Assembly (NCBI GenBank): GCA_958496175.1
Contig: OY292274.1
Coordinates: 42,914,630-42,978,629, forward strand
Origin: Sisyra terminalis
Lineage: Eukaryota > Arthropoda > Insecta > Neuroptera > Sisyridae
Direction of reading: 5' to 3'
DNA length: 64,000 nucleotides
In this document: piece by piece, positions 25,031 to 36,960 of the stretch
Layout of the letters: every line of letters begins with the position of its first letter
How positions within the stretch are numbered: the stretch's first letter is position 1
Made by a program: the position numbers and the translations under genes
Notes under the pieces: generated by a model
What the model saw: the letters and a program-made list of their open reading frames with translations, nothing else
Databases searched by the model: none
What the model was told of the DNA's origin: nothing

Positions 25031-28000
25031 CTAGAACATAAAAAATATCAATCAATTATCGTAGACAATTTTTTTTTTAAATCAAAGATAAATTTCAAAA
25101 TTGAACAAAAAAAAATGCCAATAGTTCTCTATTATTAGAGGTAGATTTATTTTTTTATTATTTTATAAATGATAGTTACACGTTTTCTATCTATAGTAAT
25201 AAATTTTATTATTTCATTTTCAACGATAAAGTGTATATCCTAATATATTACACACGTGATATAAAAATCTGCACCATTATATTATATTTTATTAATAATA
25301 AAAACTATATTTATTTACGATACTGTGTTACCTAACGGCAAAAATAAAGAGAAGCAATATATATTATACCAATAAAATTAAATTGAAGCAAAATTTTTGA
25401 AGATTTATTATACCAAGGATTATTATTCAGTGAAATCAAAAATACCAGCCTATTTATTGGGTTTGCATCAAAATATGGCGTCACATGTCGATCACTTTTA
25501 ATTTAAAATGAATTTTATTCAAATTTTTTTGGTAGCTTAAATGAATTATTCAGTGAGAAAAATATAAAATGAAAATACATATATTTATATATATTACACC
25601 TGTTACAGGTACTTTAAAAATCTATACACACAATATAAATTTGCAAGAATCGAATCTTCTGAATAATCTTGCATAAAATACGTTTTAATGCCTTGTTTTG
25701 TAGTACATCAGTCCATTGCAATGTATATTTCTATGATTTCAGTATGTTAAACATTTAATATAATAAAATTTAAGAAAAAACGTCTTTTATTTCATTTGAT
25801 CATATTTTGTTAAATATTTAAACATAAATTTATTTGAACACTACTTGTTTTATTTTAATATTTGTTAGTTCTTAAAGGAAAAATTGCACGTTAATAACAT
25901 TTAAAAAAATATCTACTGTCTAGAAATGAATTCTTTTTGAACTTAAAATCTCCTAAAATAATATAATAATTCAAATTAATAAGAATTCATCTTCGTGGAA
26001 GAACATTTGTTAAACTGGCCTCATTAAGCCTTATTTAATTATTTCAAAAAAAAAAGTTAAAATAAAGAAAAATAAACTTCTTAAAAAATAACACATACAT
26101 TTTGATTCTTTTCTCAGATAGAATTAAATTCTATATATTTAGCTATATCACAACGGATCATGTTATATAAACTTTCAAAAAACGAAATAGTAACTAACTA
26201 ATGACAATTCAGTGAAAAATCACTGGATTGACATAACTATACTTTTTACTTTCACTGGTTAGTCATTATTTTAGTTTTAGAGAATATGAAGTTCCTGAAA
26301 ACTGTATTGCAATTAATTGCTCGCTCATAAGACTTTAAGTAAGAATCAAAAACATAAAAAAAGAAATTGCAACAATTTTTGAATGAATAACAAAAAAAAT
26401 CTGAGAAACTATATTTCTATATGAACATATTGCTAAAAAATCACATTTTATGCGAAACATTCGAAAACTTTCACTTAATATGCCGGTGAATGTTTCACAC
26501 AAACTAATCTAAATAAAAAATAACAATTTTGTTCTTAAAAGAAAAAAGGTGCGTGGGGGTTCAACTGAAACATTTCTCACATGTTGTTCGTATTTTATAC
26601 AAAGAAAACCCAACACCGAAAATAATAATAAATCTTTAAACATAAAATATATAATGCAAGAATAATTTCTCAGTTATATTTTTTTAGTTTTAGTTAAGAA
26701 ATTGTGGAAAGTAAGAAAATTCATATATTATTATGTGCAAGTCGCTAGCTATTAAATGAACATTAGTGACCAGCTTTACGGTCAAAAATTGAACTAAATA
26801 TTACTAATTTTATTAACAAATAATATTACATTACTCTGTTTTATTTATAATTATACTTTTTTTTTACTTAAACATTCCTCTGTATATGTTGTTATATTTA
26901 TATTTTTATTTACTTAAAATTATTTAAAAATTTTATTATGCCTTTTTTAAACTAAATAAATTAGTTCCATCTGCTTTGCATGTTTTTTTTACATTTTACT
27001 CCTTTAAAAGGCGGTAAATGTTACTATTTTTTTGCAGTTTTTGAAAAACTGATGCTCTATCACAATATTTTAAATATAATTTTTCAATAAGAAATTTGTC
27101 CAACTATCTTCTTTGAACGTACTTAAAAACTAATTTCATCTTATGTATTCGAAAAATCAAACAAAATATTTTGTACTGCATTTATAAATTTTCTTTTAAT
27201 ACTATTTACAAAGTGTTTACCACATTACACGATGGCATTTGTCCAAGAAAAGGCACTTCAAGCCATTTTTTCTCAATTTAAAGGCAGTACTTTATAGTGA
27301 CCATGGGCAACTTTTGACCTACTGAAGTTTATATTTGATTTAAAAAAAACCGTTCCCTTTTACTGCGCCCAAATTGAGAGTTTCCAATTAAAGTTATTTA
27401 TACAATATATGAAATCCATTGTATAAATAGTATAACTGCTCAAAATCAGTGAAAATTTTAATATGATTGAGCAAAGTTATTTTAGTCAAAATGTAGTTAT
27501 CCAACATGGGTATTTAAATATTTTGATATAAAAGATGAGTTTAAAATAAAGTCACTATAATTTTGGATCAAACTTCCAGTTAGGTATTTTTATGATTTGT
27601 TATACAATATTAAATATTATTGCCCATATCTCTATTGTACACGTTATCTAGCACCTTTCGTTTAATTGATTTGACACTGAATGCCAAAATTATTTTTTTG
27701 TCTCATAAAATTTAAATAAACAGAATCCGATTATTAAAATACGTATATCATTTAAACTTATTGCAGTCCAACTTAATTTATACTGTGTCAAAATATTAAA
27801 AATATTAATAGCCTTACAAACAAATGTACGGATTAAGGGAATTGAAACTCAACGATTTTTTCAATGCTAAGTAACAAATTAAATGACTAGCGATTTAATA
27901 TAAAAATTAATTAAAAAATGGAATTTTTGCATTGTGATGTTATTTTTTAGTGCAATTCAAAACTATAAAGCTGAGCCTATCAAACTAAAAGAACGATAAA

Positions 28001-28221
28001 TTTTCGTGTACGACAAAAATTCCCTTAAGTCGAACGATTTATTTATAAGAACAGTAAAAAAATAATACATTCTTATCTAATAACAATTTTAGTACAAATT
28101 AGTTGAGAAGGATCAAGTGAAGATTGCTGAATCTAATAGTGTCCTTAACTTTCTCTAAATAACAAAAAAGATAATATAAAGTTTGAATTGCAACTTTGTA
28201 AATATAACTTGTAACATCGAA
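25031..28221 (-). other. ttk: exon B 3' UTR and intron preceding exon C
   Basis: This is AT-rich noncoding sequence between alternative ends B and C. A small imperfect inverted repeat lies at 26.20-26.27 kb (AATGAC..CAGTGAAA and its complement). Long 3' UTRs are plausible for the upstream exon. No extra zinc-finger exon or TE was recognised. Confidence 0.5.
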
Positions 28222-28859
28222 TCAGATCGATTGATTGAATTGATTGATTGGATCGGATAGATAGTTCGCAACTGGAAAAACACAATCTTTAGGCATGAAA
28301 CACTCATGAACTGTTTTCATATGATTTTTCATTTTATCTGGCCGTGAAAACTCTTTTGTGCATACTGGACATGGAAATACTTTACGCTGGTGACCTTCGT
28401 GATATAAAAACGCATGTCGTTGGAAACTATACTTATTTTTAAATGTTTTTTGAACTTGATCCTTTGCACACTCAGTGCATTGGTAAATACCATCTTGTAC
28501 GGATGCATAACGGAATAGATTTAACCCTCGAACGGACATTTCAGTTAATTGCTCAGCCGGATCATGGCTTGCAGACGTCGCTCGGCGACGTGCTCTACGT
28601 CGCACCGGCTGCCGGCCTGGCGGCCCTGACATGTTCCCTGCACTCGTCGACGCCGGTGCTTGTGCATTGACTATATTTTGCGGTGAGTTATTATTATTCA
28701 TATTTAACATCGACTGATAATTACTAATCATTTCCGATGTAGTCGGTGTATATTTTCGTTCAGGCGATTGATTTGACACACTTTGCGTACTTCCCGACTG
28801 ATACTGTGACGATTCACCTTCTTGTTTTATCTTTATCTTTTGCTCAACCGACGGTGATT
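28222..28859 (-). CDS. ttk: tramtrack alternative terminal exon B: Ttk88-type zinc fingers
   Basis: This alternative last exon lies 4.3 kb from the common donor. The acceptor cttttttgttaacag is followed by AA, so G|AA gives Glu312 (phase 1, identical to exons A and C). The joined protein is 523 aa. After a Ser/Gln-rich stretch comes a basic RRRARRRA patch, then NLFRYASVQDGIYQC. Finger 1 is CTEC with 17 rather than 12 residues before H-X4-H (about 439-465). Finger 2 is CPVC-X12-H-X4-H with helix SRPDKMKNH (about 475-496). The tail ends FMPKDCVFPVANYLS. This layout matches the p88 isoform family as recalled, which in flies represses neural differentiation genes. IKQE just after the junction fits the SUMO consensus. 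The product is far shorter than fly p88 (about 800 aa) because linkers are short here. Confidence 0.88.
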
Positions 28860-31631
28860 CTGTTAACAAAAAAGAAATGATTACAACATGCTATTTTCCA
28901 CTTCTAAACCCTACACAAAAAATATAATATAACGATATGTTCTTTAGATCAATCAAGAACTGGTTAGTAAATCTATACCGTTATTGTATATTTTTTATGA
29001 GGAATATCAAACAAAACAACAGAAACCAAACTAATTTTAAAGCATACCTCTTATTTCAGTCCTTTTATGCATGATGAAAACAAATAATCAATTAATTCAA
29101 TTATTTATTTACTTTTGTGGAATTAAAAAAACAAAACAATAAAACGAACTGTACAACTAAAGTACGACGAAGAAATTATATTTTAAATATTTTATTAAAG
29201 AACAACTAAATATTACAAAAATATAAGCATTCAAAAAAAGATGTAACTAAAGAATATAAATTATCTACATACGCTATAATGACGGTTGTACCATTTCAAA
29301 ATAAATAACATTTGGCTATTCTAATAGAAAAAAATAACTACATTTTTAAATTCAGAGGTGTCGATTGCATATATTTATTTATACATAAGTATATATTTTA
29401 TACTACAGCCATTTAAATTATATTACTAGGAGAAAAATAACTTAAGTCTTGGTTATATACTATACAAAAAATAATCGAATATCTTCTCAAAATGTAATCA
29501 TCAAAATTCGATTCATTGCCGTATAGCATATCTCTTAAATACAAGTAAAGAAAATCTCATTTGATTTGTAGGACACCTCTCATAAGAGATAAAATATTAA
29601 TATGATACAAGAAATATTCCACAATTAATTGAATTCCATATCAATCATATTTATTGTATCATTAGAATTTTACCAAAAAAAAAAAAATAGTCAAATATTG
29701 AAAATGTATCGAACCAAAACATTTACTTTATTCCCAAATCGAAACTACAAGATCCAAAATTTACAAAAAATCAAAATATTCAAAAGTTCAGTCTTAATTT
29801 ACAATTTTCAGATAATCGATTTGATAAAAAGCTTTACAATAAATGTTTTCTGTAAAAAATTTCAATACATTTTCAATGAGACCCACAGCTCCAATTCTAC
29901 CGAGAAAAAAATAGTAAAACACTACTAAAACTAAATACACCGACAACTAAAAACAACTATCAATTAAATAGTTACAGAAATTATATATTCTTAATAAAAT
30001 TTAATGTTACCTGCTTAAAACAGATCTTCATTCTTCAATAATTCTTTTATAATACAAATATAATAGTAAATTATGTAGTAGTAATTTTTTCCGTTTTCTC
30101 GAAGAAATCGTCCCCAAAATAAGAAAAAAACTCTTTTAAGAGTTGAAAATTTTAATGTCGTTTGACGTCATAATATTTATAGAAAATAAATTAACGACTT
30201 TGTAGTAGGAATCTGACATTTTATTGATTGACTTGTGTATTTTAATATACTTTTTTGATTTTTTTCATCATTTTTTTAGTATTATTTATTGTGAGATCTT
30301 TTAGATTCTATTAGTAAAAACATCTTTGGATCATTTGGATCATCCAAAACAAATAAATAATAATAATATAATAGATATATTTTAACATAATATGGTATTT
30401 ATGTTTAGTAATTTGTAAATGTATTTTTATAAATCGATAACGTGATATTTTCAGACTAAAAAAGAAAAAACAGAATTAACAGCAAAACTTCTTAGGAAAT
30501 ATCAAATTAATCCCCCAACAATAAATATCAATGTTGTTCATTGAAAATAGTTAACTTTGTGCAAAACGTACAAAATTTAAAAAAAAAAAACTATGACTAT
30601 TTTGTTCGTGTTTTCATTCATTTATGTTGCTTTAAAGATAATTGTATTTTATTTTTTCAATAAATATATTATTTTATATTTATATTTTCTCTAGAATCTA
30701 GTTTTTAAGGCATTTCATGGAAATTTGTTTTGATAAATAAAATAATATATATTATATATAGCAATAGTATTTGTTTTTAAAGTTCACTAGACCAAAGTAC
30801 AAGAGACCCGAAATTCGTTCCACTATATAAAAAAAGTTATTATACGAATATTAAAAATATTTAATTTTTAATAAATATTTTAATCGCATGTATCATTCAA
30901 ATAGTATATTTCTATAAACGAGGTAGACTATTCACGCAGTACAATACAGAATGGTTTTTTTAAAAAAATATTTCGATTTTTTTTATTTCTTTTTATCACA
31001 AAAGTTTTTCAGTTGATGTAATAAAACTTCATTCTGCATTTTTATATTTGTTATATTTACATTATTTATGATTTATGTAATTTTACAAAGAAGGCACGAA
31101 TTGATTTTAAAGACATACGATTTTAAAAAGTTTTCTTTATAAAAAATATTTAGAAATAGTGTAAATTTATATGTATAATATACAATATGTAAATTTGTGC
31201 AATTTTTTTCGATCAATTTAACTATAAGGCCACCCAATTAATAAGTTTTTAAAAAGTTTTTAGTCCCCAATTGCATTAATTTTAATAAGAGACTTTATTA
31301 AATCTAAGAATTTGAAAAATCACACAGTTTAAATGCAAATCAAAGGAGAACTATTAATAAGTACATTTTCTTTTTCAGATCCACAAGTAGGTAATATCAT
31401 AAAATACGGTTCATTATCAGCGACAAATTCAAGGAATAGTTTTGGAGCATTGACATATCAATAGTAGACAGTAATGACATTTTTTTTCTCCAGCAATATC
31501 TTTAATTATCTATGAACTCTTTAATATGCATTTCATTATACGACATACTTATATTAAAAGATTTATTAAATTCTTATTGTCCTCCTGTGAAGCATTCAAC
31601 TATTGATTTTACAAAAAAATTTGGCTAATTT
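28860..31631 (-). other. ttk: exon A 3' UTR and intron preceding exon B
   Basis: Downstream of the exon A stop, AATAAA occurs on the minus strand at 31567..31562, about 65 nt after TGA. In DNA this AT-rich that alone does not fix the poly(A) site. The rest is very AT-rich and has no recognisable coding sequence or transposon. The 99-codon plus-strand ORF at 29.6-29.9 kb is Lys/Asn/Phe-rich with no domain and is not called. Confidence 0.5.
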
Positions 31632-32365
31632 TCAAAATGAGACATTTACAGGATTGTATTGCCTATGAATGATTTTCAGATGGGCCATCATATTATCTTT
31701 TCTCGTGAATTCTTTGTAACAGACAGGGCAAGAAAATACGCGAATATCACTTTTGTGTGACGTCATGTAATGTCGACAAAAATTACTTATATGAGTGTAA
31801 ATTCTATCACAAAGCTTACATCGGAAGAGATTATCATTTTCGCGAATGCAAAAATCTCGTGCTGATTTATCCGGGTCGTCAATTATCTTTTTCATAGACT
31901 TTCGATTACTACTACCTCCACCACCATTACCGCTATTATTGTTACTGTTCGTTACAGTACTATCGTTATTTGATGCACAATAAGAATTTTCGTCAATCGA
32001 CAAATCCGGTGTAAACATATCACAATCATAGTTATCAAAATTATACTTTTGATATATTTGTTTTTTATTTTCTTTTGGCGATTTAAGTTTGGGTTTTTGG
32101 TCGACTGCAGTTCCTCCAATCGGAACAGAATTGGTTCCCATCGCCGCCGCTGCTGCTGTTTCCATCATGTACGTTTCCAAAATCGATTTAGGGTCGAATT
32201 TCAGCTCAAGCGCTTCAGTAACGGTATCAGCTTCGCGTGATTCTTCCTCCATAGCACCAGACGACGAATTTTCCTCATACGGTAAATTGTACTCTTGATG
32301 TAAAGAAGCATTGAAATCTATACAATGCACTTTTTTACTTTTCGTCGTCTGACTTTTCTCGGCAT
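31632..32365 (-). CDS. ttk: tramtrack alternative terminal exon A: Ttk69-type zinc fingers
   Basis: This is the nearest alternative last exon, 784 nt of intron after the BTB exon. The acceptor tttattttatag is followed by AT, so the split codon G|AT gives Asp312 and the frame stays open to TGA at 31634..31632. The joined protein is 555 aa. It has an Ala run, an Asn/Gly-rich low-complexity linker, then two C2H2 fingers. Finger 1 is CKLC-X12-H-X4-H (about 494-515) and finger 2 is CPVC-X12-H-X4-H (about 524-545). The helices THISNFCRH and TRKDNMMAH match the Drosophila Ttk p69 fingers as recalled; those fingers bind GGAT-type sites. Only ten residues follow finger 2, shorter than the p69 tail in flies. 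The track-style Met (a GTG at 32330) is not a real start; the coding sequence enters by splicing. Confidence 0.9.
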
Positions 32366-33149
32366 CTATAAAATAAATAACACTCCTTCAAATCTAAAAT
32401 TTCAATTAACAAAATAGGACTATTCGCATATGCAATTCATCGCAATTGAAATGCGAATGTTCTATTTCAAATATTTCATATAACGAATATATCACACCCA
32501 TTAACTTATTTTTACGGTCCAACTTTCGCAATTAATAGATGTAAAATATTCATTTTAAGGGAAAAGCTATAGGGACAGCCTGTTGCTTCGGACAGTGTTA
32601 TTCGTGTGTGAGCTGCAAATTCAATTCTCATTCCAATTTCAAAAATCCTTTTTATTTTCATATAAAACAAAAATAAAAACGTGAAACGCTGGCTCATCCC
32701 TATATTTGCTCTTCCCCAATTTTCAAATACATCATGTGACTCACCTTTTCATATCAAAAAAAGAATATTAAAATGTAACTTGAATTCTTCGAAACTGTTG
32801 AAGCACTTTTTTAAAAAACTTATTAAAATCAATATGAAATAATGACTTATTTTAGCGCATTCCCTTTTAGCTTTTCCCTTAATTATTAAATATTTTTTTA
32901 AAGAAAAACACTGAAGTTTTTATTTCCATTTTTCATATGTAATTTTATTGTGATTCCAACACCGTGATAACAAATTCGCGATTAAAACATAAGTAAGACA
33001 AGAAATTAAAGTGGAAAGTATCACGAAGTTAGGGGTTATGAAAAAAATGATTAAACTCTTAAAGACTTAAGTCTGTAAGGGTTGTAACTTGGTTATAAGA
33101 TTGTTTTTTATGTTAGTTTATTTTTAAAGTTGAAGTGAATTGATCTTAC
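32366..33149 (-). other. ttk: ttk intron between BTB exon and exon A
   Basis: The intron is bounded by GTAAGA at 33149 and the acceptor tattttatag ending at 32366. It is AT-rich, with no domain-bearing ORF and no repeat seen. It is the shared 5' start of the introns leading to all three alternative ends. Confidence 0.7.
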
Positions 33150-34083
33150 CTGACTGGTATTCGCTATTCGAGTAAGAGTCCTGCTCCCTGGAGGTGCCGG
33201 CCACTGGCTGGTCCTGGTCGTCCCGCGCTCCGCCGCCGTCAGAACGATCATCATCCATGTCGTCACCGTCCATTTCCGTCTCACTCTTTATGTCGTTACC
33301 TGATCCAGAAAAGCCATCCATGTTCATTTTTACTTCGACTATTTCGGGAGAACCCCGCACGATTGGGGAACCATCATCATCAAGTGAGGGAACCCCATTC
33401 GAGCTACCTGACAATTTTCGAGGCCTACCCCGTTTCCGTTTTGGTTGCGCCAATGCATTACCCAATAAGGGTGACATGATGTTACGTCCGCCTCCGCCGC
33501 CGCCACCTCCGCCATTTCCGCCGCCTCCACTTGATGCAGTTCTCTTCGGCGCCAAATGCTGCATTCGATTGTGGGAGTTGTATGCTGGATTTTGCACATT
33601 ATTTACACCTAGCAATGATGACCGTATGCTCGGCAGATCACACTTGTCCTCGTTGACCTCCGTTAGGCCCTTGATCCGTAAACTTTCCGCTACCCGCAAA
33701 AATGCTGTTAAACGATCCTGATCCACGCTCACTTCGCCGCGGTACATAAAATCTAACAAACTACGCATATCCGCATATGGAACGTCTTTTAATATTACAA
33801 TTGGATGTCTGTCGGGATGACTGACAAACAATGCTTGGAAGTACGGACTACAGGCCGATAATACCATTTTGTGTGCTTTTAATAATTGGCCATCGACAGC
33901 CAATGTAACGTCAACGAAACTTTCATCATGTAACAACTGATCGAACACTGACAATAAATTCGACTGATGGTTGTTCCATCGTAAACAAAAACGTTGTGAA
34001 GACATTGGAGCTTGTGGTGCGTGTACTGGCATATTTGAAGATCCAAACGATTGTGTATAACGATATCGAGAATCGATCGACAT
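33150..34083 (-). CDS. ttk: tramtrack common BTB/POZ exon (coding part)
   Basis: This exon encodes residues 1-311 shared by all isoforms of a nuclear BTB zinc-finger transcription factor. The BTB/POZ domain spans about residues 29-143 and starts with the insect-type SQRFCLRWNNHQSNLLS. LKAHKMVLSACSPYF and LDFMYRGEVSVDQ follow. A Gly-rich stretch (186-199), an AT-hook-like KRKRGRPRKLSGSS (215-228) and an acidic tail come next. IKSE at 265-268 fits the SUMO consensus. As recalled, the BTB region, the SHP-HPIVILKDVPY stretch and RKRGRPRKLSGSS match Drosophila Ttk more closely than Lola, Fru or Broad. BTB domains of this family dimerise, and Ttk represses neural and cell-cycle genes. The exon ends CAG TCA G before GTAAGA, a phase 1 donor at 33149. 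An in-frame TAA lies four codons before ATG 34083. Met27 (34005) aligns better with the usual Ttk start, so either Met could be used. Confidence 0.93.
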
Positions 34084-34150
34084 AGTTTTTAATTATTGCT
34101 TCTCAAATATTAGTTATTTTAGTCGTTTTACCAATTGTAATAATAAATCC
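34084..34150 (-). other. ttk: 5' UTR part of the ttk BTB exon
   Basis: These are 67 nt of leader between the acceptor ttttgttccag|G and the ttk ATG. They hold most of the uORF and an in-frame TAA (CAA TAA TTA AAA ACT ATG) that prevents any further upstream start within this exon. Confidence 0.6.
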
Positions 34151-36135
34151 CTGGAACAAAATAAAATACAATTCAAAAATTTCTACCATCAACATTAAAG
34201 TAAGCCATACTATTCAAACATCTTCAGGTGATTCCTAACTAGGCCAAGAGATTCCAATATTTACAAACGCAATTCCATCACAACCAAATTCTAACACTAC
34301 CATTTTACTTACCATATAAAATTGATTAATACATGTAGCGAAAAAGACGTATACAAATCATTGATTAAGTCCTTAATTTTTTGTTTTTTTTTACAAATAT
34401 TTGTTAAGGAATTTGAAAATTTAGATACTTTTCAATAAGAATATATTCACTATATTTACGCATACTGCTTAAATTGGATTTGTTGTCATAGTGTGATCAG
34501 TTGATAACCACCTGAAGATGTACCAATAACATTAAATATGTGTATATGGAAAAAAATGATCAATATACAAAAATGTTTAAATTCTAAACACATAACTTAA
34601 ACTAAATATTTAAATGAAAAACGTAAGTATTCCTAAATCAAACAAACCGTTTTATTATTGCAAACATTAACTTCACATAAAAATCGCCAAAAAAATAATC
34701 AAAGTTCTTAACTAAAACCCGATCAACCATTTTCAAAATTTTTTAAAAAAAATATCCACCACTATCTTGCAAAAAGGGCCGGACATCTTCAAATTCAAAT
34801 CCTTGAAGGCGCTCTAAGAGTCCCTTTCTCAGGTAGCAAAAACGTAAAAAGGGCGGTGCACAAATCACAACAAAAATGAGATGAAAAAAATGGACGAAAA
34901 TCCCCTCGCAATTAACATAGCATAATGTTTAAATTAAAACAAATTTAAATTTCGCGGTTCAAAGATTTTCCATGAATCGCACAGGTGTCCTCTGTAGTTA
35001 CATCACAACAAGTGCATGTGTCATGTCATTAAAATCAAATTACATCATAACAATAAACGACCAAAACAAAAAAAAAATAATACAAATAAATCAAATTTTT
35101 CAATAGTGAAACGAAATTTATTGTCAACCCTACTTGTGAGTGGGGTTCAGAGGAGGGGGAGGAATGCGTTAGAGAAAATGGGCACTGCCCTTCCGCCATT
35201 TTTATTAGTTAATGTTTCTCAATATTCAAACTAAGCTATTTTATTTTTCCAGAGACTATTTTGATTCAATTAATTCATTTGATTTTTTTACGGAAATAAC
35301 GATGAATTAATGTATCCCTTTGTCTCGAAATGAATTTTCTACGATAATTGAAGCGAAGTTTGAATGCGGGTGAAATATTCTACGATGGCGTATTGTCGAT
35401 GGGGGTTATAATTTTGGGATTTATCAAGTAAATTTATTGATTTTATGAAATTCAAACCGAGATTATTGTAATATTTGATAAAATCGGAGGGCATTAAATG
35501 CGCGGGCGAAAAGAGTCGCGAGTCGACGACCCTATTGCGTATATAAAATAATATGGGTGCCTACGTTCGAAAAAAAAATCTTGCACCACAAAAATTCCCA
35601 TTTGGAATTGAAATTGAGTTTAAAGACGGAAAACTGATGTTAGATAATTAGTTAAATTAAAAAAAGTAAAGTATGATAGTTTAGAAGAATTTTTGAACAG
35701 TACCTGGACATTTTATTTCACTTGAAAACGTTTAGGGTTGAAATCCTTGGAGGAAAAAATAATCGTACTACACACTTTTCAAGTCGCCATGTCAGCAATC
35801 ATCGTCTATCTCACTCGGCTATAATCGGCACGATTCGGAATTTTCAGTTTCCATCCGCCCGCTGAATGCGGGTCGAACCAGCGAATACAAAACGGGGTGT
35901 TTAAAACCAATCGCGCAATACCGAAGGAATTTAATTATTGTAACAATTATCAAAAACGGAATTATTTGAAGTTTTCCGTTTTTTAATTAACAAGACAAGA
36001 CGATTTTTTGGTTTGAGAAAGTCATGTGAAGTCATGCATAATCGTTTTAAAACAGTTATTTTTTTCTGGGATACCGTTATGTCGCTGAGATGGCACAACA
36101 ATAGAATACAAAAAAAAAAAACAAACACTTACCAT
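34103..36135 (-). other. splice-created upstream ORF in the ttk leader
   Basis: If exon 1 (ending at 36133) joins exon 2 at 34150, the terminal ATG of exon 1 reads on as MGFIITIGKTTKITNI and stops at TGA 34105..34103. That is 19 nt before the main ttk ATG. The start codon occupies the last three bases of the exon, so an unspliced or differently spliced leader lacks this ORF. A role in translational control is an inference. Confidence 0.4.
34151..36132 (-). other. ttk: ttk first intron
   Basis: This intron runs from the consensus donor at 36132 to the acceptor before 34150. It holds GC-richer islets at 34.75-34.90, 35.13-35.21, 35.35-35.55 and 35.77-35.91 kb, unusual for this window, which may be regulatory or alternative promoters. 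GCCAT motifs (Pho/YY1 core) occur near 35.20 and 35.79 kb. No ORF of substance and no repeat was recognised. Confidence 0.45.
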
Positions 36136-36470
36136 GTATGAAAAAAAATTATAATCCAAAACGCAGGAAAATTCGGTGTGAAAAACACAATTTTTTAGTC
36201 AAGAATACTTGTTGAGAAACATCAATATTTCACTACATTTTTGTGGAAGGCACTTAATTTTTAGATTTTCACAAGTTATTTTTTCTCACTGTCCACCCCA
36301 CACGAACGTAAAATGAATCGTAAATTGATTTGAAAATTTTCTTGATTTAAGCACTCGGATAGTTCCAAATTGAGGGTTTTGAGTTGGAAAAAAAGGGTTT
36401 GGTGACCGAAGGTATTTTATGCAGGCGCACACCCTTCGAGAACTAGAGTGAAACTCCTGATATGGTTAGT
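36133..36470 (-). other. ttk: probable ttk 5' UTR first exon (5' end approximate)
   Basis: A consensus donor CATG|GTAAGTGTTTG ends an exon at 36133. The next good acceptor (ttttgttccag|GGATT, exon start 34150) lies just before the ttk ATG, so the two define a 5' UTR intron of about 2 kb. Upstream the sequence becomes GC- and CpG-richer, as at insect promoters. No convincing TATA box or single initiator can be chosen; TCACT- and TCATT-like motifs occur at several places. The 5' limit given is a guess, and other first exons could exist further upstream. Confidence 0.5.
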
Positions 36471-36960
36471 GCAGTGAGCACGGTACGAAGCGACGAATAC
36501 GATGATGATATCGAGTTTACCACCACCAAGTCGCGCGCGCGATATGACCTTGGGGTCTCTGTGGATGTAACATAGCTACTCAGCGCAATCGTCACCATTC
36601 ACCCACATTGCCAACATCAATCCTCATTGCCTCAACTCATGCTGGGCAACTGGAAGCGTCCTCTCTCTACGAGGGCTAGCGCAATCATCCAAACCAACCA
36701 CTCGCCGCAAACACCTCTTCACGGCCAACTAACACTCGCAATGGCCAACTGTATTGCGCTCTGATGTTCTCTTGGAATGGGGCTAACGCTAACTTGGCTA
36801 GAATGAAACGCTCTAACTTAGCGCGTTTAGATTGTTTAGCTCCTCATCGCACACAACACGTGTATACGACGACATCCTCTTTGTGGGGACTGTGGGGTGT
36901 TGACCCCCCTAAAAGTAGAGAGTTACTTTTATATGTATATATATATATGTTCTAAACAAC
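36471..36960. promoter_or_regulatory. ttk: GC- and CpG-rich region upstream of ttk, likely promoter-proximal
   Basis: This stretch contrasts with the AT-rich surroundings. It contains a perfect 12-bp palindrome TCGCGCGCGCGA (36531..36542), a TGACCTTGG-type nuclear-receptor half-site just after it, and several CpGs. It sits immediately upstream of the inferred first exon on the minus strand. The 63-codon plus-strand ORF here has no recognisable domain and is not taken as a gene. Promoter function is inferred from position and composition only. Confidence 0.4.

Noticed and set aside
31562..31567. AATAAA downstream of ttk exon A as a defined poly(A) site
   Set aside because: AATAAA is expected often by chance in this composition; it is noted but not called as a site.
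33194..33721. 175-codon plus-strand Pro/Ser-rich ORF
   Set aside because: It is antisense to the ttk BTB exon; the Pro run mirrors the Gly codons of the real gene.
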